Below, in pieces: positions 34,793 through 45,544 of a DNA stretch of 64,000 nt (positions are counted from its first letter, which is position 1; each line of letters begins with the position of its first letter). Where the stretch lies: the NCBI RefSeq assembly GCF_030272615.1, contig NC_081413.1:723505649-723569648 (forward strand), written 5' to 3'. Source of the DNA: Cryptomeria japonica (Eukaryota; Streptophyta; Pinopsida; Cupressales; Cupressaceae). The translations under genes and the position numbers were made by a program. Below the pieces are notes generated by a model. The model was not told the origin of the DNA. It was given only the letters and a program-made list of their open reading frames with translations, and did no database searches.

Positions 34793-35166
34793 CTATCTGA
34801 TAAATGTTGCTTCACCCAACCGCTGCACTACTCTAATATAAACATTTTTATACCCAAAGTGAAAAAACTCATCATGGATCCACTGAAGAAATACACCACA
34901 CATGTCAATACTAGGATCGCAAATCTTTGCACTGTCATATCCATCGATCATGTCAATACTCATTATACTGCTCCTGTGGACCTGAACATCATCTAACCAG
35001 CTAAGAACTTCACTCCAATTGAAGCCACAAGTACTACCAACCATCAATGCTGATATGAATCCATCAATGAGCCAATTTCCAACAAGTAAAGTGTGTTGAA
35101 TACTTTTCCAAGACCTCCAAACAGTTGTTGTAACTTTACCTATATTTCCACAAATAAATGTGCCTT
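34793..35166 (-). pseudogene. Element Z unknown ORF, 3' part
   Basis: Continues the frame cut by copia C. Read across the insertion with one copy of CATTA, codons run from ...YLATFN to EGTFICGNIG without a break, and end in a stop at 34793 after ...VVQRLGEATFIR. Tryptophan-rich (TVWRSWKS, NWSEVLSWLDD). No family recognised. Confidence 0.6.
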
Positions 35167-35171
35167 CATTA

Positions 35172-36207
35172 TGTTGTTTTGTAACTAGGGTTAAAATAAA
35201 TAGGAGATGGGTTCTAATTGCCGCAAGGCAACATTAGAACCCATCCAAAAGGACTGGGCCCTTTTCTTTGTAAATTGCACCTATTCATTTACGTGGTGTG
35301 GAAACTTAAATAGGGCTGGGCCCTCTAATCTTTGCCAAACACGTAATACTCCAGCTCAGCGCCCAAGGATAGAGCTTCACCAATATGTAATGTGCAAACC
35401 TCATTATAGGGCCGACCCTATAACCGTTACTTTGTAGCGTGTGAAGGATATAGGCCCCAAGTTTGGCGGCAATAAATATGGTTCAAATAAACCTTGGCGC
35501 CAAAATCTCCTAGCCGACTTGGAGGGTGATTAAGGGAGTTTAATCATATATAAATGCAAGCAAATGAAGTATCATTTGACACATACACCACACACAATCA
35601 GCGAACTATCTCTGCTCCTCCATATGCGAAATTCGAAAGTTATGAATACAAGTGAACCATCTCTACTGTTTATCTAATGAGGATTCTGCCTAATGGTCAG
35701 CGAATTCATTGAAGGTTATATGCAAGCTGCCTTTGCTATATACAATGCGAAATCTGATTGAAGGAGGACATCATCTGCTGTGCTAGTATGAATACACATT
35801 GAGGATAGCGAACTTGTTCTCCATGATAGCAAAGACAAGAAGATGACTGTGAAGACAATTAGAGGACAACAAACCACCATTGAAGGGCAGTGAAGCACAA
35901 TCAAAGGACAACGGATTTCTATGTAAAGGCTTGCAAATCAGCACTGTGATTTCATGCATTCTAAGGACTGAGATAAGTCTGATCTTATCTATTATCTCCT
36001 GCTGTTGTATTGTGCCCTAGCTGGGTAAGTGAATCTACATTTTCAGAATAATAATTAGATTTGAGGATCTATTGTTGCTGGGTTTTTCCTCCAAGAGGGA
36101 GGTTTTCCTAGGGTAGCTTTTGTGTTGTGTGATCCTCTATTTGTATTCTTTACCGTGCAACTTTAGTTTTTTGTTTATTATGGTTAATCTGATCATGAAA
36201 GCTAACA
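35172..36207 (+). repeat. Element C 5' LTR
   Basis: TGTTGTTTTGTAACTAGGG to GAAAGCTAACA. Promoter features: a GGTTCTAATTGCCGCAAGGC hairpin near the start (TTGCC/GGCAA), CCTTGGCGCCAA, a DRE-core GCCGAC (35513-35518), and a TATA box TATATAAA (35547-35554). Confidence 0.92.
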
Positions 36208-36219
36208 TGGTATCAGAGC
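36208..36219 (+). other. Element C primer-binding site
   Basis: TGGTATCAGAGC directly abuts the LTR end ...TAACA. Initiator tRNA-Met type, usual for copia elements. Confidence 0.92.
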
Positions 36220-36290
36220 TCTAGGTTCGTATAGAGGTTGTGATCAGATTTGTGCTCATATCTAACCTATTGTTGAAAGGTTTAGTCCTC

Positions 36291-37110
36291 ATGGCTTCTT
36301 ATATCAGGGCTGAAGATAGATTGGAAGGTCTCACAAATTACTCTTCTTGGAAGGTCAGGATAATGATGGCATTGAATGATCTTGCTGAATATGTTGGCAA
36401 GAATGCTAAAGAACCTTAGGATAAAAGTGAGAAGGTAGATTGGAAGAAGAAGGACTTCCAAGCTCAAAGGATAATAATAGACTCCGTCAAAAATCACTTG
36501 GTGCCATCCATCTCCATGAAGAAGACCGCTAGGGAGATGTTCACCACATTGGAAAAGATGTACGAAGTCAACAATACCAGCTTCATACTTGCTTTAAGGA
36601 ATCAGCTCTCTTACATCAAATTAGAGAAAGAAGAACTCGTTGCTACTTATTTCATGAGAATCTCTGAGCTAAGAGATCAACTTGCTACCATTGGGAAGGG
36701 CGTTGAATACAGTGACTTATCTATGACTGCCCTAAATGGTCTTCCTCTCTCTTGGGAACCTTTTGTTCAAGGAATCGGTGCCAGAGTTGAGCTTCCTAAG
36801 TTTGATCAATTAATGGGAGATTGCATTCAAGAAGAGTCTCGGCTGGCTGCAAAAGGAAAAATTAAGAACCCTTATGATGAGCAACATGTTCTCTTGGCTA
36901 AGAAGGAAGGCAGCCATTGGAAGAAGAATGATCTTAAGAGAAATAGAGATTTCAGCTCTTATACCCCTCTATTCAAGGAAGAGACCAAGAGACTTATCTC
37001 ACATCCGATGCTTCTGATGCAACAAGCTTGGCCACTTTGCAAGGGACTGTCAAATTCAGGACGAACAAGAAGATGCAAACATAAATGAAGTATCAAATCC
37101 CCACAATCGT
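36291..37110 (+). pseudogene. gag: Element C copia-type gag (UBN2-like), disrupted
   Basis: ATG at 36291 (MASYIRAEDRLEGLTNYSSW), then the copia gag pattern: W-x-L/R-xMM-AL, a downstream ALRNQLSYIKLEKEE and YFMRISELRDQLATIG helix region, and ALNGLPLSWEPFVQGI. One TAG at 36417 interrupts the frame early. After about 36960 a frameshift follows: the zinc knuckle is still visible in another frame (CNKLGHFARDC at about 37014-37048) with a TGA between its first two cysteines. The typical order of capsid then CCHC knuckle supports the copia assignment. No protease, integrase or RT follows. Confidence 0.85.
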
Positions 37111-37661
37111 GAAGATTTCCTCCTTTGATCTATTGGTTTGTAATCCATCCCTAAGTTAAAACTTCTGATCTTGTTGTTTTATTTCAGTAATGATGTATTG
37201 GAAACTAACCCTTACAACTGATCTAGAAGGAAAATTTTCAGGTCCTCAAGCATGATCTAAGAAGGTCCACTTCAGCTCATGCCATCGGATCTAGATTTGA
37301 AAGTCTACTCAAACTTTCAAACCTTCTCTTTATTAAGGATACAAATTGATAAATTCTATTTTAGATTGATTCCAACTTTAAGTCAGGAAATCTATTGTGG
37401 ATTTATCATCTAGATAGGGTTTTAGAGGGAGTCTCATGATACTGTCAAAATACCTTATTTCAGTAAATCTTATTGCTGGTTTTCTAAACTTTGTGTTTCA
37501 TCTCTAATGATGGATTTAATAAGAATATGTCTAATGTATGATCTCTACTTGATTATAGCAAAGTTATTTCCTTTTTGGAATTGATAATATATATTTAATG
37601 TATATTCCTTGTCTATTGCAAAATGTTTTGATACTAACCATGATACATTGGGTGTATCATC

Positions 37662-37935
37662 CACCCTCTGCGGAGTGCAAGGTGGTAGTTCTCGCTCACC
37701 CTCTGCAGAGTGCAAGGTAAGTCCACCCTTTGCGGAGTGCAAGGTGGCAGGTTTCTTTCACCCTCTGCGGAGTGCAAGGTGGCAGGTTTCTTTCACCCTC
37801 TGCAGAGTGCAAGGTGAGTCCACCCACTGCGGAGTGCAAGGTGGTAGTTCGTTCTTCTCAGTGGAGAAGCGTATTCACCCTCTGCGGTGTGCAAGGTGAC
37901 AGATTGTCCTTCTCTGGGAGAAGTTTATGTATCCT
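37662..37935 (+). repeat. Element C tandem repeats (CACCCTCTGCGGAGTGCAAG)
   Basis: Seven copies start at about 37662, 37697, 37723, 37759, 37794, 37820 and 37875, spaced 26-55 bp, followed by TTCTCTGGGAGAAG. They lie between the lost pol and the PPT, as in the relative at 5661-6060. Confidence 0.88.
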
Positions 37936-38286
37936 CTGCGGTTGTGCATGATTTATGTTGTATGTTCATATGAGTATTTTTCTTGCAGGTGTGCATGAGG
38001 AAAGGTCTCCCATCCTCTGTGGGTGTGCATGATGAAAGATCTTAAATCTTGGTGATATATGCAGGTTCCAGGAAAGCATATAGCTATGAAATTTGATTTC
38101 ATCCTCTCCTGGCATTATAGAGGAGAACATTATGGAAAGGCTCATATTGCAATGTATTTGTATGCTCAGATCATGATGTGTATTTTGTATTGCTTAGGGC
38201 TGGGCCCTATTCTTAAACTTTGTAAAATTTCAGGCCATGGGATTATCCATGTGAATATGGTTTTGTGTTTATTTTCCTCCCTAGTT

Positions 38287-38295
38287 AAGAGGGAG
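38287..38295 (+). other. Element C polypurine tract
   Basis: AAGAGGGAG immediately before the 3' LTR TGTTGTTTTG; identical to the tract at 6122-6130. Confidence 0.9.
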
Positions 38296-39324
38296 TGTTG
38301 TTTTGTAACTAGGGTGAAAATAAATAGGAGATGGGTTCTAATTGCCGCAAGGCAACATTAGAACCCATCCAAAAGGACTGGGCCCTTTTCTTTGTAAATC
38401 GCACCTATTCATTTAGGTGGCCTGGAAACTTAAATAGGGCTGGGCCTCTAATCTTTGCCAAACGCGTAATACTCCAGCTCATCGCCCAAGGATAGGGCTT
38501 CACCAATATGTAACGTGCAAACCTCATTATAGGGCCGACCCTATAACCATTACTTTGTAGCGTGTGAAGGATATAGGCCCCAAGTTGGGTGGCAATAAAT
38601 ATGGTTCAAGTAAACCTTGGCGCCAAAACCTCCTAGCCGACTTGGAGGGTGATTAAGGGAGTTTAATCATATATAAATGCAAGCAAATGAAGTATCATTT
38701 GACACATACACCACACACAATCAGCGAACTATCTCTGCTCCTCCATATGCAAAATCTGAAAGTTACAAGTGAACCATCTCTACTGTTTATCTAATGAGGA
38801 TTTTGCCTAAAGATTAGTGAATTCATTGAAGGTTATATGCAAGCTGCCTCTGCTATATACAATGCGAAATCTGACTGAAGGAGGACATCATCTGCTGTGC
38901 TAGTATGAATACACATTGAGGATAGCGAACTTGTTCTCCATGATAGCAAAGACTGGAAGATGACTGTGAAGACAATTAGAGGACAACAAACCACCATTGA
39001 AGGGCAGTGAAGCACAATCAAAGGACAACGGATTTCAGTGTAAAGGCTTGCAAATCAGCACTGTGATTTCATGCATTCTAAGGACTGAGATAAGTCTGAT
39101 CTTATCTATTATCTCCTGCTGTTGTATTTTGCCCTAGCTGGGTAAGTGAATCCACATTTTCAGAATAATAATTAGATCTGAGGATCTGTTGTTGCTGGGT
39201 TTTTCCTCCAAGAGGGAGGTTTTCCTAGGGTAGCTTTTGTGTTGTGTGATCCTCTATTTGTATGCTTTACTGTGCAACTTTAGTTTTCTGTTTATTATGG
39301 TTAATCTGATCATGAAAACTAACA
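38296..39324 (+). repeat. Element C 3' LTR
   Basis: 1,029 bp matching 35172-36207 end to end with scattered substitutions and a small deletion near 38762; ends GAAAACTAACA, then CATTA. Confidence 0.92.
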
Positions 39325-39329
39325 CATTA

Positions 39330-40890
39330 AAGGTTGCTAAGTAAATTTTTTGTTGAGCCATGTAACAAATGAAGTCCCTTACATGCTGATCTTCATAGCC
39401 GACTATCAAATCTAAGAAAATTGAGTTACCAATCAATAAGTACAATGCTGCCTTATCATATGAAAGAGGTGGCAAAATGAAAGGTGCATTGGGAACACCT
39501 TCTATGCCAATAAAGGATAACTCATTAGTGGCTGGTCCACTATGAGCCTCATTATCAATTCCATCACCACCATGTAAAAAATAACCAATATCAGCTGAAA
39601 AATCAGAATTAGATAGCTCGTGTTCTTCCTTACCAATATGGTGAGGAGTATCATGAATGTGCTGAAGTTGAAGCTTGGCTTGATGAGCTATCAACATGGC
39701 TTGCTTGGCTCTTGCCAACCATCCTTCATTCATCCTCTGAGATTGCTCTATATCAGCTGTCCCAAAATGCACAAAATCTGATTAATGATGGATTGTATTA
39801 TTCACATTATCATAACCCATGATTGCACCATGTGTACCTTCAAGTCTAGAATGCAAATCATTATTCTCTTCTTGACCAAAGGCTGCCATATCTTGAGGAA
39901 GAGAAGATATATCACTTTTGTTATGAACCTCGTGGGGTGGCTCGAATGACATGCTAGACGCTGCTGATTTGCCAAGTTCAATCTACACCTCCCCTATCAA
40001 GATAGACTCATACACATCCGTCAAACTCTCCTCGGAACCATCACCATTAGGCACATTTTCTGTTTTGTTCCCATCTTCTAAGGTCTGATTTGAAAAATCA
40101 GACTCATTATGACATGTATCTTCAATATCAAAAGCATCAGTAACACCCAAACAATGAGTGTTTGCATGAGATGACCCCTCACAACCATCATCCTCATGCA
40201 CCAAAGCATCGAAATCTTGATTATGCTCAGTAACAAGACTGCTGTCATAAAAGTCAGAATTGCTATGGCTTGTTTTCCCCTTGCATCCCTCTTGTTTAAC
40301 ACTCATATATTGCGTGCCAACTGTAGGAATCCCTCCTACAACTTCCTCCTCATGTGCCATGACCTTTGAATCATCATTGTGTTCATATGAAGGACTGCTG
40401 TTATAAAAATCAGAATGGTTGCCATACCTTGTGACATGTTTTCAATATTTATAGGTACCACTTCATCCCTTGTAGCATGTTCATCAAATTCCTCATAGAG
40501 ATTTTTACAAACCTCATTTATGGATGAGTCAATCGGTTCTTCTCTTTTTATTTGCAGCTGATATGAATTCATAGCATCTTCAGCTTCATCCGGAATACCC
40601 ATAAATTGGGTGAAGGTAAGCATATCTTGTAGCTTTTTTGGAAGGGAGCAATACCCATGATAGTTGCTTATGACTATATCATTGAATGTATTAACAGGGG
40701 GCATCCTTGTACTTTTAGATGTAGTTGTACCTCTAGTGTGTCTTGAACTCTTTGAAGGTGTTTGATCAAATTCCCTTCCTACTTGTTTATTTTTACATAA
40801 CCCTGTCATGATGATTCTTTTTATGTCCAATTGAAAACCAAATCCAATCACACCAAGTGAATGCAATTACCACCCCACAAGCTGGCAGGA
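39330..40890 (-). pseudogene. Element Z unknown acidic ORF, 5' part
   Basis: Begins just after the PBS. The N-terminal part (40866 to about 40440) is basic (around SRHTRGTTTSKSTR), followed by QDMLTFTQFMGIPDEAEDAM. After a frameshift near 40440 an acidic tract contains an imperfect peptide duplication: NHSDFYNSSPSYEHNDDS and NSDFYDSSLVTEHNQDF. Stops lie near 39983 and 39783. The C-terminal part (HFGTADIEQSQRMNEGWLAR to KIYLATFN) runs into copia C and continues at 35166. No RT, protease or integrase motif. I do not recognise the family; role unknown. Confidence 0.6.
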
Positions 40891-40904
40891 TTAGGCTTTG
40901 ATAC

Positions 40905-40916
40905 CACTGAAAGATC
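40905..40916 (-). other. Element Z primer-binding site
   Basis: Minus strand TGGTATCAAAGC, an initiator-Met-type PBS with G-to-A at one position, next to the 5' LTR edge at 40918. Confidence 0.8.
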
Positions 40917-40917
40917 C

Positions 40918-41547
40918 CAAATGGATCCTTTTGCTGTTGCTGCTGTAAATTCTTAATTAAACATACTATATTTTTGTAATTTTCTGGTGATCTTATAGAA
41001 TAGACAGAAGTTGCAGAAAGGGATTGTTTCTTTTTGGGTTTTGATGTTATAAGTAAAGTAATTGATAAATAGCAACAACTGTGAAATAAAACAGTAAACA
41101 ATGTTCATATGTAAGAACACTTAAGCAATCTGAAAATACTGCAAATCATACCAGGCAGGCAAATAACCTAGTTTTGTATTCAGCAAGAATCCATACATTT
41201 ATTTGGAGCTCTTCTCAATTTGGATTGATGCCAGATGGAAGAATATTACTGGCAACGAACAAGGAAGACCAAATAAGATGAATACAACCCTTCAAGCCAA
41301 CATACAAACAAGGTGTGGTTGCAAAGGAGGCATGGAAGCTGCTGCAAATCACGTGCCAGCTGAAATAGACCAGCCGCCCTGTTGAAACCACCAATATGCA
41401 CGTTGAATCTTCATGACAAGAAGATGTGTCTTCTACCTCTGACAATCTCTGTGCAATCCTAGATAAATCCACTATCAACTCCTGCTGAGGGCTACGTCCC
41501 AGCAAACTCAGACCTGGGGTTTGCGTCCCAGGCCAAAATCACTCTTC
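40918..41547 (-). repeat. Element Z 5' LTR, PBS-side part
   Basis: Aligns with 33176-33813 and is interrupted by E2 at the CAGAG duplication; continues at 62035. Confidence 0.88.
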
Positions 41548-42445
41548 CAGAGTGTTGATGTGTATTTTGTACACGACCAAACACAGAATAAAATACCCAG
41601 AGGTACCTTATCCTCTCTTGATTAAAGTCTCCGAATGCTAAAGATGTCGCGAAAAGGATCAATCGGGATGACTTCAAGGTTCTTTGTTGTAGGATCTCTA
41701 CGTGTGGATAAGCACCAGTGGTCGTTGTATATGCTGTTTCTTCAAGGGGTCTTACGTACTTTCAGAGAAAGCTTGTCCACGTTTTCTTTCCAAATGAAGG
41801 AACAAGATTTTCCTAACACTAATGGATTTTCAAAAAATGTCAAAAGATAAGGGTTTCTAAGAAGGGATACTTGAGCTAATCCTAAGAATGACTCAATGAA
41901 GACTGGACTTGATAAGATTCTACCAATTTCAGTTTCGCCAAGAAATTACAACTCAATTGGAATTGATGCGATCTCCTAAGGGGATTCAATAACTTTCAAA
42001 TCATCAAGGATATAGATACTATCATAGAGATACATATCAATACTTCCAAGAATGATTGAATTCTTAATCAATCTCAATGTTTCCAGTTGACCACACAAGG
42101 CGTCCTTACAATCAGTAAGAAGCTAGTGGTTTGGAATATGAATCTTATCAAAGATCAAGCACAACACTTCGTCCTTCAAACTTAAAATTTAAATGCTATT
42201 TCAACTGAGAGTGATTCAAGAAGATAAACAATCATGAAGATAACCACAAGTATTGCAATAAAACACCATAACTTCAATATTTTATTGATCTCATAGCCAA
42301 ATGGACAACAATTGTTCAAAATTCTTTCTTCACTACTCAATCTTGCTACAACAATAACTTTCTAACTTTCTTCTCTCTAAGCTTTCTCTCTTTTCTCTAA
42401 CTTTTCTCTAACTCTTCTAAACCCTTAAAATGAAATGAGTGAGGG

Positions 42446-42454
42446 TATATATAG
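42446..42454 (-). promoter_or_regulatory. E2 second TATA box
   Basis: Minus strand CTATATATA 63 bp after the palindrome, followed by CCCTCACTCATTTC. In LTR terms this would mark the U3/R promoter, leaving about 0.9 kb of R-U5. Confidence 0.65.
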
Positions 42455-42517
42455 CATCCTCAAATACAATGAATGGCCCAGATCAAAAGAAGATCAACGG
42501 CTGAGATTTTGACACCT

Positions 42518-42535
42518 AAACCCTAATTAGGGTTT
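42518..42535. promoter_or_regulatory. E2 palindromic double telo-box
   Basis: AAACCCTAATTAGGGTTT, identical to the copies in E1 and E3. Between it and the TATA box all three elements keep TTGATC...TTGATCT spaced by about 6-8 bases. Confidence 0.75.
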
Positions 42536-42643
42536 GTTACAAAAAATCCCCATTTAGATAAACATCACTAATCCATAGCCAATAAAAATTGGCACAAATA
42601 CCGAGGAGACATAGACCAATAGGAATTAAGTTGCCACATCATC

Positions 42644-44201
42644 CTATAACAACTTTTCATGTAGAATTTTGTTCCCTTTCCTATGCTCTTTCTTAGCATA
42701 TTCAATGAATCTGGACACAATTCCTTCAATCTCAGCAATAGGAATCTCAGGAAGATTCTTCATTCGTTCTTCCAAGTGAAGGACTTGATCAAAAGCAGTG
42801 AGAAGAGTTGTCTCCCATCCAGGTTCAAGTTCTTTGGTCTTCTCAATTAGGAACATAGTAGTGTACATTTGATCTCGTTGCTCATCTGTGATGACATTCT
42901 CGTCTTTGCAAAAGATGACCTTGATTCTATCTTCCAACTCTTGGATGTCCACATCTGTCTCGATCTCGATCCGCCTATCAAGAATGGTACACAACACCTC
43001 AAACACCTTGTCTTGAATTGGATGAATGATGCCTTCAACTCGGCTGCATTTGGTGTTGACGTCTTCAAAAAGGACCTCCTTCATCTGGAGCAGAGCTGAC
43101 CACTGTAGGAGGTTATGGGTTCCTCCATCCATTATCTTTTCTTGTGTCAGAATCCGTCTTGGTGTTTCTCTTATCACTTGTAAGACCGGAGTGATAACAT
43201 CTCTAGTGTGAGTGAATGCAGCTACAGTTATCATTAGATTATGGATAATCTCAAGGACCTGGATAGCTCGATGAACTGTCTTCATCATTCTTGTTGCAAA
43301 TTCAGCGGCTATCTTGTGGGATTTATCAATCCAAGAACTCATAAGTTGAACCAAGCTCTTCACCCTTTCTGCCTCACCCACTGATTCAAGAGGGAGTGCT
43401 TGTAAAGGAGATACTGCTGGATCCTGACGTCTCAAGGGCTGATTAAGATGACTAAAACAGTTCCTCCAGGCACTAACCTCCCTCTCAAGCCTCTTATTCT
43501 TTTCCATTTCTTCTTTAAGTTTGTCTTTAAGTGCTTCAAATGAATTAGTTGCCTCTTCCATCGCTTGCTTGGAGGTAAGTGGACCAAGCTCAAATGTTTC
43601 TAAGTCATATTCTTTTGCAAGAATCTCATCCTCATATTTGTCCACCACTGGTGTAGCTACCTGCACTTTCCTGGATCCTGTCTCATCTCTAATTACCTTA
43701 GACATCTTTGTGGCCTTCTTCTTCTCCATTACCTCATGAGAATTTCCTATAAGGCTTTCCAAGTCAAACACATCTTCTTCCTCTTCAACCACAACTACCC
43801 TCGTCAGTCTCTCTTTCAGCCAATCAGGAATGGTAGATCTTGTTTCCCTCACTTGTATTTCTTTAGGTAGTGGCCTATCTTCCCGGAAAGGAGATGTTGG
43901 TTCATCATCATTCTTTTCTTCATGTTGCTCATTATCACCAACTTGGGGAGATTGACTTGATGAATGCTGAGGTGTCTGTCCTTTCTCTTGTTTATCATTC
44001 TGTACCATGGATTCCATAGACTCATCAACTTCATATACTATCTGCCTCTGATCTTCCCCTTGACTCACCTCCTTTTCATGCCTAGAAGACATGCTTGGTG
44101 GGTGATCAGGATTCGTTTTCTGCTTCTTCTTGGAAGGTTCTCTCTTCTCAGGTCTTTCTTTCCTCTTTGAGCCTTTGGAATGAGAAGTATTCTCACTCAC
44201 A
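42644..44201 (-). CDS. E2 ORF, segment 3 (C-terminal about 519 codons)
   Basis: Continues segment 2 in phase when B and one CTTGC copy are removed. Contains a lysine-rich stretch resembling a bipartite nuclear signal (KGSKRKERPEKREPSKKKQK, residues about 562-581 of the joined protein), an acidic run (VVVVEEEEDVFDLE), a probable coiled coil (about 768-801, LKDKLKEEMEKNKRLEREVS) and a helical C-terminus ending KEEHRKGNKILHEKLL-like. No enzyme motif. The stop at 42644 falls about 110 bp before the telo-box palindrome. Family not recognised. Confidence 0.75.
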
Positions 44202-44206
44202 CTTGC

Positions 44207-45544
44207 TGTAATGGACACCCCCTGTTCGGTACTAAATTTATGTCCTTTCTACTTAGTGTAATTTTGTCAAACAGTTGGTGTGCAAGCTGACTACTGGATT
44301 TTTTTGGTTCTTGATTTGCTAGAGGATAAATTTGGTAAACTGGTATTTATTGTAAAGCTTTCAAGTTTATTCAATATAAAAATAACCAGACATATCAAAT
44401 GCCAAAAGCAAGAGGATTAATGCTGATGATATTTATTTAATTCCAACTCCAAGCATACAAATCAGATTTGAAGAATATTACAGACCATATGATAATAAAC
44501 AAATTCAAACCTGGACTCCACAAGTATAGAACCTGCTGAAAACACTGTTCACGCACTGTAGCTGCACTATTCACGGCACTGTAGCATTTTTACTATTCAC
44601 GCAGCACTGTAGCAAAACACTGTTCACGCGGTACTGTAGCAAAAACACTGTTCACGCGGTACTGTAGCAAAAACACTGTTCACGCGGTACTGTAGCAAAT
44701 CACTATTCACGCGGTACTGTAGCAAATCACTATTCACGCGGTACTGTAGCAAAAACACTATTCACGCGGTACTGTAGCAAAAACACTATTCACGCGGTAC
44801 TGTAGCAAAAACACTATTTTCAAATCTGCACTTTCAAACCCCTGTAAAAACATCATGCGAGAGCACCAAATGAAGCCCAATGTGTTTCCTGAATGAAAAC
44901 ACCATTAATCCTCCTGACTGTGTCTTTCAACAGCGAAGAGAATGCTAGCAAAGAGGGATTCCGTCCTCCAAGCCCAATAATCAGATTTCTACGAAATCCA
45001 ACAGCATCACATTAATTCATCCCAGCATATCCCAAAAGAGAGCTCTCAACCTCCATTTATATCTTCTTCCTGGATGCAAACACTTCATTTTCTCAATGTG
45101 GGATAATACATTTTAGAATAAAATATTATTTCCCACAATATACACATTAAAGGGAACTTTTAATATTTTAAACATTACTTTATATTCCCAACCTTATAAT
45201 ATAACGATAAAGTTAAATATTTAATTTAACTTTACACTTTATCGTTAAATATTAAAACCTTGTTGATAATCTCTTTAAATCATTGTCGCCTTCAAATATT
45301 TTCTACTGATAATTATGCCAACCAGGGAAACACTAAAAATTCCAAGTCACTGCTTGGAGACTAACTTACTATAAATAGTAAGTGTCTAGAAACCTTGTCA
45401 AAGCAGCACCGATTGGCCTGAAACTGAAAACACCTAGGCCAAAATACCTCAGGATCCCACCAATGTCCTTGTTAGCCTTCGGGATCGTGTCAGAATAGGC
45501 TAACGACACCCCATATCATGTTGCGCTAAAAAGGGGACATTACA
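44207..45544 (-). repeat. Element B 3' LTR
   Basis: 1,338 bp. Contains seven units of a 27-28-bp repeat (GCGGTACTGTAGCAAAAACA type) at about 44627-44815, and an AT-rich hairpin near 45200 (TAACGATAAAGTTAAATATT against TTTACACTTTATCGTTA). Confidence 0.95.
44540..44815. repeat. LTR minisatellite in B (7 units here, 4 in the other LTR)
   Basis: The GCGGTACTGTAGC unit with an AAAAACACTRTTCAC linker appears seven times here and four times at 50936-51040. The LTR length difference (1,338 against 1,255 bp, 83 bp) equals three units. Confidence 0.93.

Larger units (their letters stand above)
35172..39324 (+). mobile_element. Copia-like element C, gag-only (TSD CATTA)
   Basis: 4,153 bp with LTRs of 1,036 and 1,029 bp (about 97% alike by eye), a PBS directly after the 5' LTR, a gag remnant, a tandem-repeat block, and a PPT directly before the 3' LTR. 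Flanked by a perfect CATTA duplication (35167-35171, 39325-39329). Pol is absent: only about 2.1 kb lies between the LTRs. The element interrupts Z's coding frame. A related 3' end lies at 5146-6553. Confidence 0.93.
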
